A stretch of 13,361 bases of DNA from Archangium sp. (lineage in GTDB: Bacteria > Myxococcota > Myxococcia > Myxococcales > Myxococcaceae): positions 1 to 13,361 of the forward strand of contig JAEUJR010001188.1 of NCBI GenBank assembly GCA_016793585.1, read 5' to 3'. Positions 9,314-13,361 of the stretch are shown piece by piece. The notes beneath the pieces are model-generated. The model was given only the letters and a program-made list of their open reading frames with translations. It was not told where the DNA came from and searched no databases. Each line of letters starts with the position of its first letter. The first letter of the stretch is position 1. The translations under genes were made by a program, and so were the position numbers.

Positions 9314-10159
9314 TCAGTGCGACTTGAGCGATACGCCGAGCCGGTAGACGTCCTGGCTCGACCAGCCCGCGGCCTTCGCGATCTCGGACGAGAGCGACTT
9401 GAGCCGTTCACCGCGACCGAGGCCGGCGTCGAGCGCGACGATCACCTCGTCCTTCGTCCACCGGCCTTCGGCGACGCGCCCGTGGACCAGCACGACGACC
9501 TCACCCAGCACGTCGCCTTCACCCAGCTTCGTCGCGAGGGCTGAGAGCGAGCCGCGGAGGAACTCTTCGTGCAGCTTGGTGAGTTCTCGCGCGACACAGG
9601 CCGGCCGGTCGCCCAGCGCCTCGTGGAGCAGCGCCAGCGTCTCGACGACCCGGCGGGGAGACTCGTAGAGCACCAGCGTCGCCGACAAGCCCGCCACCTC
9701 GTCCAACATGGCGCGCGCCTCGCTCTGCGTGCGCGGCAGAAAGCCGAGGAAGTGGAACCGAGACGTCGGCAGGCCCGACGCCGAGAGGGCGGCGACGACC
9801 GCAGAGGCTCCGGGTACGGGCACGACGCGCAGGCCGGCGGCGACGCACTCGGCGACGAGCCGCTCTCCGGGGTCGCTGATGGCGGGGCTGCCCGCGTCGG
9901 AGATGAGCGCGAGCGACTGGCCCTCCTTCAGGCGCTGCACCAGCGCATCGGCGCGGGCACCTTCGGCGAAGGCCGGCAGGCTGGTCGTGGGGGTGGTGAT
10001 GCCGTTGGCGTCGAGCAGCACGCGCGAGTGCCGGGTGTCTTCGCACGCGATGCAGTCGACGGCCTTCAAGACCTCGATGGCGCGGGCGGTGAGATCGCCG
10101 AGGTTTCCGATGGGAGTGGCCACCAGGTACAGCGTCGACGGTTCGACGAGAGCACGCAC
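9314..10159 (-). CDS. rsmI: 16S rRNA (cytidine(1402)-2'-O)-methyltransferase
   Basis: RsmI of 281 residues, which uses S-adenosylmethionine to 2'-O-methylate C1402 in the decoding centre of 16S rRNA. It belongs to the tetrapyrrole-methylase fold family. Diagnostic blocks in order are LYLVATPIGNLGDLT (10-24), CEDTRHS (39-45), ISDAGSPAISDPG (86-98), PVPGASA (114-120), YESPRR (165-170) and ARELTKLHEEF (190-200). The C-terminal ~60 residues form the usual small extra domain. Start is a GTG with AGGAG 10 nt upstream. That site overlaps the TAG stop of the preceding lipoprotein gene, so the two are probably cotranscribed and coupled. Its stop faces the cysteine-rich gene's stop with a single base between. 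Length and motifs are normal for the family. Confidence 0.97.
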   Translation of the reverse strand: MRALVEPSTLYLVATPIGNLGDLTARAIEVLKAVDCIACEDTRHSRVLLDANGITTPTTSLPAFAEGARADALVQRLKEGQSLALISDAGSPAISDPGERLVAECVAAGLRVVPVPGASAVVAALSASGLPTSRFHFLGFLPRTQSEARAMLDEVAGLSATLVLYESPRRVVETLALLHEALGDRPACVARELTKLHEEFLRGSLSALATKLGEGDVLGEVVVLVHGRVAEGRWTKDEVIVALDAGLGRGERLKSLSSEIAKAAGWSSQDVYRLGVSLKSH

Positions 10160-10169
10160 GAGCGCGCGT

Positions 10170-10175
10170 CTCCTA
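10170..10175 (-). promoter_or_regulatory. Ribosome site of rsmI overlapping the upstream stop
   Basis: Minus-strand TAGGAG holds both the TAG stop of the small lipoprotein gene and the AGGAG ribosome site of rsmI, 10 nt before its GTG start. It supports the GTG start and suggests that ribosomes ending the lipoprotein gene feed rsmI. Confidence 0.7.
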
Positions 10176-10706
10176 CTTGTCTACCCCGAAGTCCATCACG
10201 TCCCGGCCGATCGCTTCGTAGCGAACGCCCTGATCGCCTTCCCACGTGAGGTTCCACGAGAGCTCGATGACGCGGCGATTGAAGATCTCCTCGACCATGA
10301 GCTCACCGACGCGATGAAACGTGATGGAGCCCGCCGTCAGCACGGCCTCGTCGGTGTGCATGAGGCCCAGGCCCTCGAACGCGACGCCCGAGAGCTCGCT
10401 CTTCTGCAGCGTCACCCCGTCGGCGATTCGGGCCGTGGGCACACTCACGCTCAACAACATGCTCGCGTACTCGGCGACCTTGCCGGTGGTGGGCTCGAAG
10501 CTGATGACGGTGGTGCCGGGCACCGCGTCCCACGTGGCCTGACTGCCGAAGTCACCGCACTCTTCGATGGCGGTGGCAGAGGGGATGAGCTTCGGGTCGG
10601 AAGCGTACTTCGCCTTCGTCGCGGGCAGGTTGAAGCGGTAGGTGCCGCAGTCGGGTTTGCAGCCGGCTGCCAGGAAGACGCCGACCAGCAGCGCGAGCCA
10701 TCTCAT
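10173..10706 (-). CDS. Small hypothetical lipoprotein between yraN and rsmI
   Basis: Protein of 177 residues. It starts MRWLALLVGVFLAAGC, a clear lipoprotein signal peptide with C16 as the lipidated residue. Two more cysteines (C20 and C50) could form a disulfide. The rest is a soluble mixed alpha/beta or beta-rich sequence with no motif I recognise, so no function is given. The ATG at 10706 is chosen because the signal peptide follows at once; no clear ribosome site precedes it. It lies 22 bp after yraN and 13 bp before rsmI on the same strand, so the three genes probably form one transcript. In E. coli a lipoprotein gene (lpoA) also lies between rsmI and yraN, but LpoA is much larger and no similarity is visible here. 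Confidence 0.82.
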   Translation of the reverse strand: MRWLALLVGVFLAAGCKPDCGTYRFNLPATKAKYASDPKLIPSATAIEECGDFGSQATWDAVPGTTVISFEPTTGKVAEYASMLLSVSVPTARIADGVTLQKSELSGVAFEGLGLMHTDEAVLTAGSITFHRVGELMVEEIFNRRVIELSWNLTWEGDQGVRYEAIGRDVMDFGVDK

Positions 10707-10728
10707 CGGAGCGCGAGCATGCCACGAT

Positions 10729-11100
10729 TCAGAACCCTGCTTCGAAGGCGTCTGGAATGATCTCGACCCGCCCCGAGCGCCCCTTGCCCACCACGCTGGC
10801 GACGTCGAACTGAATGGCCCGATCCATCAGCCGCTGGCGTTGCAGGTACTGCAGCGCCGCGAGCACCACGCGCCGTTGTTTGCCCCGCCCGACCGTCAGC
10901 GAAGGGTCGCCCCAGACATCGGTCGCGCGCATGCGCACCTCGACGAAGGCCAACGCCTGGCCCTTCTCGGCGACGATGTCGACCTCTCCGCGGCGAGAGA
11001 GCACGTTGCGGTCGCGCACCGTCCACCCGTCGCGTTCGTAGTGTTCGACGACCAGCGCCTCGGCCTCGTCACCCACCTGCCGCTTCGTCTTCGTCTCCAT
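10729..11100 (-). CDS. yraN: UPF0102 (YraN) family endonuclease-like protein
   Basis: Small protein of 123 residues of the YraN/UPF0102 family, with a restriction-endonuclease-like (PD-(D/E)xK) fold. The family core is visible as NVLSRRGEVDIVAEKG (32-47, with E39 and D41) and LAFVEVRMR (50-58, with E54). The FVEVRxR form, with Arg in place of the catalytic Lys, is common in the family. RGKQRRVVLAALQYL (72-86) and IQFDV (96-100) complete the pattern. The cellular role of YraN is not established; links to DNA processing are proposed because of its fold. The ATG at 11100 fits the family length, though the frame stays open to 11346. It is the first gene of the yraN-lipoprotein-rsmI group and is divergent from the WD40 gene. 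Confidence 0.93.
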   Translation of the reverse strand: METKTKRQVGDEAEALVVEHYERDGWTVRDRNVLSRRGEVDIVAEKGQALAFVEVRMRATDVWGDPSLTVGRGKQRRVVLAALQYLQRQRLMDRAIQFDVASVVGKGRSGRVEIIPDAFEAGF

Positions 11101-11173
11101 GTCGTGGGTATCGCACGCCGGTCTGACATCGAAATCGGTTGAGCCGGTGCGAGTTGGTCGATTTGAACTCGTC
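11101..11173. other. Divergent gap between yraN and the WD40 gene
   Basis: This 73-bp region should hold promoters for yraN and the WD40 gene if the chosen starts are right. A weak inverted repeat (AAATCG at 11132-11137 and CGATTT at 11159-11164) is visible and could be an operator or chance. No convincing promoter pair or strong ribosome site was found. Confidence 0.35.
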
Positions 11174-12502
11174 ATGGCCAAACGCCCGACTTCGACCGAA
11201 CCCCACCGGGTCGTCTGCCGGACACGCGCGAACGGACTGTCGCGAGCCCTCGACGGGCGACTTCTCACGGCAGGCTTCGGCGGCCAGCAGGTGTCGCTCT
11301 GGAACGCCTCCGATGGCGCCAGGATCGGCAGCTTCGGCACCGACACTGGCGTCGTGTGCTGGTTGGCCGCGCAGTCGAGCCGCGGAGAGGTCGCGGCAGG
11401 CTTCGGTGACCTCTCGCTGCGGCTGTGGAACCCGGCTACGAACCGTCAGCGAACGCTCGGCACCACCGGAGGGATCATCGCCTCGCTCGCGTGGTCAGCC
11501 GATGGCCGCTGGCTCTTCACCGGAAATTGCGGCGACAACACCGTGCGCCTGTGGGACGTCGATAGCGGAGCCATCGTCGCCTCCGCCACGACGCGGAAGA
11601 GCGCGACCTGGCAGGTGGCGATGTCGCCCGACGCCTCTCGTGCAGTGTCGGGCTCGGGTGACAAGGGCGTGCACGTCTGGGAGCCACGCACCGGAGAGTC
11701 GCTCGGCGTGCTCGAAGGCCACACCGGCAAGATCCTCTGGCTCTCGTTTCTTCCTGGTGGGCGACGCGTCATCTCGGCCTCGCAGGACAAGAGCCTGCGC
11801 CTGTGGGACCTCGAGACGATGAAAGAGCTGGTCGTGCTGGGTGGCCACACGAAGCAGGTGAGCTGCGTGGCGGTCTCGCCCGACGGCACGCTCGCGGCGT
11901 CGTGCGCTTCGGACGGCACGGTTCGGCTCTGGAACCCCACCTCGGGAGCGTGCGAGCGAACCTTCTCGCACGCCGGCCTCATTCCTTCGGCGCTCGAGTT
12001 TTCTGCTGACGGGAAGGAGCTGTTCGTCGCGTGGGGCAATGAGGAGCTTTGTGGGTATGCGGTTCAGCCGCGCGCTTCGGACGTGAGCCGCGACGTCGAC
12101 TCGTTGTTCAGCGCTGTCTGGAGCGATCCGCAGAACGACGCTCCACGCGCCGTGCTGGCCGACGTGCTGAGCGGTCAGGGCGACCCGCGCGGAGAGTTCA
12201 TCACTCTGCAGCTGAGCCACGCTCGAGGCGAAGGAACGGTCGCGACCCGCAAGCGAGAGCGTGAGCTGCTCGCGAAACACCAGGCCTCGTGGGTTGGCCC
12301 CATCGCGCCCTCGATCGAATCGACCCACGTCACGTTCGAACGGGGCTTCGTGGCCGAGTGCCGTCTGCGCATGGTGAAGGAGGCGAAAGCGCCCGTTCGT
12401 CACCCTGCGTGGTCGACCGTCGAGCGCTTCTCGATGTCCCGCGGAGCTCCGGCCTCGCTGGCGAAGCACCTCGAGGGGCTCGGCGCCAAACGACAGAGGT
12501 GA
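11174..12502 (+). CDS. WD40 repeat protein with C-terminal repeat-companion domain (TIGR02996 type)
   Basis: Protein of 442 residues with no signal peptide, so probably cytoplasmic. About residues 15-298 form seven WD40 blades, several ending in LWN/LWD/VWE (for example VSLWN, LRLWN, VRLWD, VHVWE, LRLWD, VRLWN), enough for a closed propeller that binds partner proteins. The segment about 308-396 matches the 'repeat-companion' pattern found with WD40 or leucine-rich repeats in Myxococcota and Planctomycetes. It contains LFSAVWSDPQNDAPRAVLAD, GDPRGEFITLQL, RERELLAKHQASWVGPI and FERGFV. The ATG at 11174 leaves 73 bp to yraN; an in-frame ATG at 11099 would overlap the yraN start and has no better site. 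The protein ends soon after the companion domain (HPAWSTVERFSM...), which may be shorter than relatives. The precise function is unknown. Confidence 0.88.
   Translation: MAKRPTSTEPHRVVCRTRANGLSRALDGRLLTAGFGGQQVSLWNASDGARIGSFGTDTGVVCWLAAQSSRGEVAAGFGDLSLRLWNPATNRQRTLGTTGGIIASLAWSADGRWLFTGNCGDNTVRLWDVDSGAIVASATTRKSATWQVAMSPDASRAVSGSGDKGVHVWEPRTGESLGVLEGHTGKILWLSFLPGGRRVISASQDKSLRLWDLETMKELVVLGGHTKQVSCVAVSPDGTLAASCASDGTVRLWNPTSGACERTFSHAGLIPSALEFSADGKELFVAWGNEELCGYAVQPRASDVSRDVDSLFSAVWSDPQNDAPRAVLADVLSGQGDPRGEFITLQLSHARGEGTVATRKRERELLAKHQASWVGPIAPSIESTHVTFERGFVAECRLRMVKEAKAPVRHPAWSTVERFSMSRGAPASLAKHLEGLGAKRQR
12095..12361 (+). other. Encoded repeat-companion domain
   Basis: This segment of the WD40 gene encodes the conserved block with D-P-x(n)-D-A-P-R, L-A-D, G-D-P-R-G-E-F-I, the RERELL...W-G-P stretch and E-R-G-F-V. 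In other proteins this module sits beside leucine-rich or other repeats. The match is by recalled pattern, not by search. Confidence 0.75.
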
Positions 12503-12551
12503 CCGCCACGGCGCATGACGACGCGATTTTCGATACCGTCGTGAGCGGCTC

Positions 12552-13157
12552 ATGCGCGCGCTCTTCATCTGTCTTCTGGCTGCGTCCTCTGGCTGTGTGA
12601 AGCGGGTCGTCAACGTTCCGAAGGAATTTGGAACGCCGCCAGCGGGCGCGCCCGAGAACGCGGTCGCCGTGAACTTCGACGCCGACCGTGACGGCAGGCA
12701 GTGGCAGGTTCTCGCGGGTAACGAAGCGCCGTGCATGACGCCGTGCTCGACGTGGCTCGACCCGACGCAGACGATTCACTTCCGCTCGTCGGCGGGCGAG
12801 CACCTGTACCTCGACGATCTCGACTACCAGTTGCAAGGCGCCAAGCACGGCGTGGTGATCGCCGAAGGCTCGAGCGACGGGCTGTTCGTCAACGGCGTGG
12901 TGTGGACGACCTTCGGAGGCATGGGCGTGGTGACGGCGATCACGCTCTCGGCGGTCGGCTGCAGCGACACGAGCCGGCGCGGAGGCCTGTGCACGGCAGG
13001 GCTGATCACGGCGGGGGTGTCGGTGCCACTGATGGTCTCGGCGATCTGGATGCTGGTGAACTCAGGCCCGCAGGCGCACGTGTTTCCGGTGTTTCAGAGC
13101 AAGGGCGCTCCAGTGAGCATGGCGGTGACACCGACGGGAATCGTTGGTGCGTTCTGA
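12552..13157 (+). CDS. Hypothetical lipoprotein with two C-terminal hydrophobic segments
   Basis: Protein of 201 residues. The start MRALFICLLAASSGC looks like a lipoprotein signal peptide with C15 lipidated. Residues 38-115 are a small, probably beta-rich region with a short CMTPC (61-65) disulfide candidate and VNFDADRDGRQWQV. Two hydrophobic segments follow (about 112-136 and 148-169), separated by a short loop with cysteines at 137 and 147. Having membrane-like helices after a lipoprotein signal is somewhat unusual; they could insert into a membrane or pack in the protein. It begins 49 bp after the WD40 gene on the same strand. Its 3' end overlaps the start of the hydrolase gene by 11 bp. 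No family recognised and function unknown. Confidence 0.8.
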   Translation: MRALFICLLAASSGCVKRVVNVPKEFGTPPAGAPENAVAVNFDADRDGRQWQVLAGNEAPCMTPCSTWLDPTQTIHFRSSAGEHLYLDDLDYQLQGAKHGVVIAEGSSDGLFVNGVVWTTFGGMGVVTAITLSAVGCSDTSRRGGLCTAGLITAGVSVPLMVSAIWMLVNSGPQAHVFPVFQSKGAPVSMAVTPTGIVGAF

Positions 13158-13361
13158 GCGGCTGGTGTTGATGCCCGGCCCGGCCTCGATGGCACGGGCG
13201 CGTTACCCCGCGACGGCGCGAACGCTCGACGATCACCTCGCGGCGGTTCCGCTGCCCGACGAACCGTTCGTGTTGGTGGCGGAGTCGTTCTCGGGGCCGC
13301 TCGCCATCTCGCTTGCGGCAAGGCGGCCCGCCGCGCTACGTGCGCTGATCCTGATCGCCAC
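13147..13361 (+). CDS. Alpha/beta-hydrolase (N-terminal part, cut by the right edge)
   Basis: The first 71 codons of an alpha/beta-hydrolase. The sequence begins VRSERLVLMPGP and then carries FVLVAESFSGPLAISLAARRP, the nucleophile elbow after a beta strand with the likely catalytic serine in ESF. The usual GxSxG pattern is altered to AxSxS here. The strand ALRALILIAT follows, as expected. The catalytic acid and histidine lie beyond the window, so activity cannot be judged. The GTG at 13147 is preferred because RLVLMPG is typical of the family's first strand; the in-frame ATG at 13171 would cut it. A weak GGGA lies 7 nt before the GTG. The start overlaps the previous gene by 11 bp, so the genes may be coupled. 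Substrate unknown. Confidence 0.82.
   Translation, partial: MRSERLVLMPGPASMARARYPATARTLDDHLAAVPLPDEPFVLVAESFSGPLAISLAARRPAALRALILIA

Noticed and set aside
10173..10706. The lipoprotein as an LpoA homologue, from its place between rsmI and yraN
   Set aside because: It is far shorter than LpoA and shows no TPR or periplasmic-binding-like sequence; only the position is similar.
11139..11167. Possible sigma-70 promoter TTGAGC-17-TTTGAA before the WD40 gene
   Set aside because: The -10 matches the consensus at only three positions and would put the transcript start at the start codon.
12518..12542. Weak 6-bp inverted repeat (ACGACG/CGTCGT) after the WD40 gene
   Set aside because: The stem is short, the loop is 13 bases and no T-run follows, so it is not supportable as a terminator.

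Overview
The window is a dense, GC-rich bacterial segment with strong G/C bias at third codon positions, which explains the many long shadow frames. The content points to the Myxococcota: a eukaryote-like Ser/Thr kinase with a C-terminal PEGA-type domain, many lipoproteins, cysteine-rich surface proteins with CxxxxxCPxGxxC modules, a VWA lipoprotein, and a WD40 protein fused to the 'repeat-companion' domain (TIGR02996 type). This placement is inferred from gene content; no rRNA or other phylogenetic marker is present to confirm it.

Layout. (1) 1-5344, minus strand: a Ser/Thr protein kinase, then glyQ and glyS (glycyl-tRNA synthetase alpha and beta; glyS runs off the left edge only a few codons before its expected end). 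The kinase lies 51 bp upstream of glyQ on the same strand, and glyQ overlaps glyS by 8 bp. (2) 5417-6673, minus: a lipoprotein of unknown function, separated from the kinase by 72 bp that contain a perfect 9-bp hairpin. (3) 6791-9312, plus: a VWA-domain lipoprotein and a 474-residue lipoprotein with 73 cysteines, coupled by an ATGA overlap and divergent from the gene in (2). The second protein contains seven units with exactly 21-residue spacing. (4) 9314-11100, minus: a compact group yraN - small lipoprotein - rsmI. (5) 11174-13361, plus: the WD40/TIGR02996 protein, a lipoprotein with two later hydrophobic segments, and the start of an alpha/beta-hydrolase cut by the right edge.

How the genes work together. 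The housekeeping genes (glyQS, rsmI, yraN) serve translation or are widely conserved. Between them lie envelope-directed accessory genes: five predicted lipoproteins plus the membrane-anchored kinase. The best candidate for something undescribed is the divergent cluster at 5417-9312. It combines a lipoprotein with a CxxxxxC-type cluster, a MIDAS-containing VWA lipoprotein and a lipoprotein with a regular CxC/CC repeat array. A joint role as a cell-surface or adhesive assembly is inference only. No rRNA, tRNA, CRISPR array, insertion sequence or prophage gene was seen, and no gene-free stretch exceeds 300 bases.
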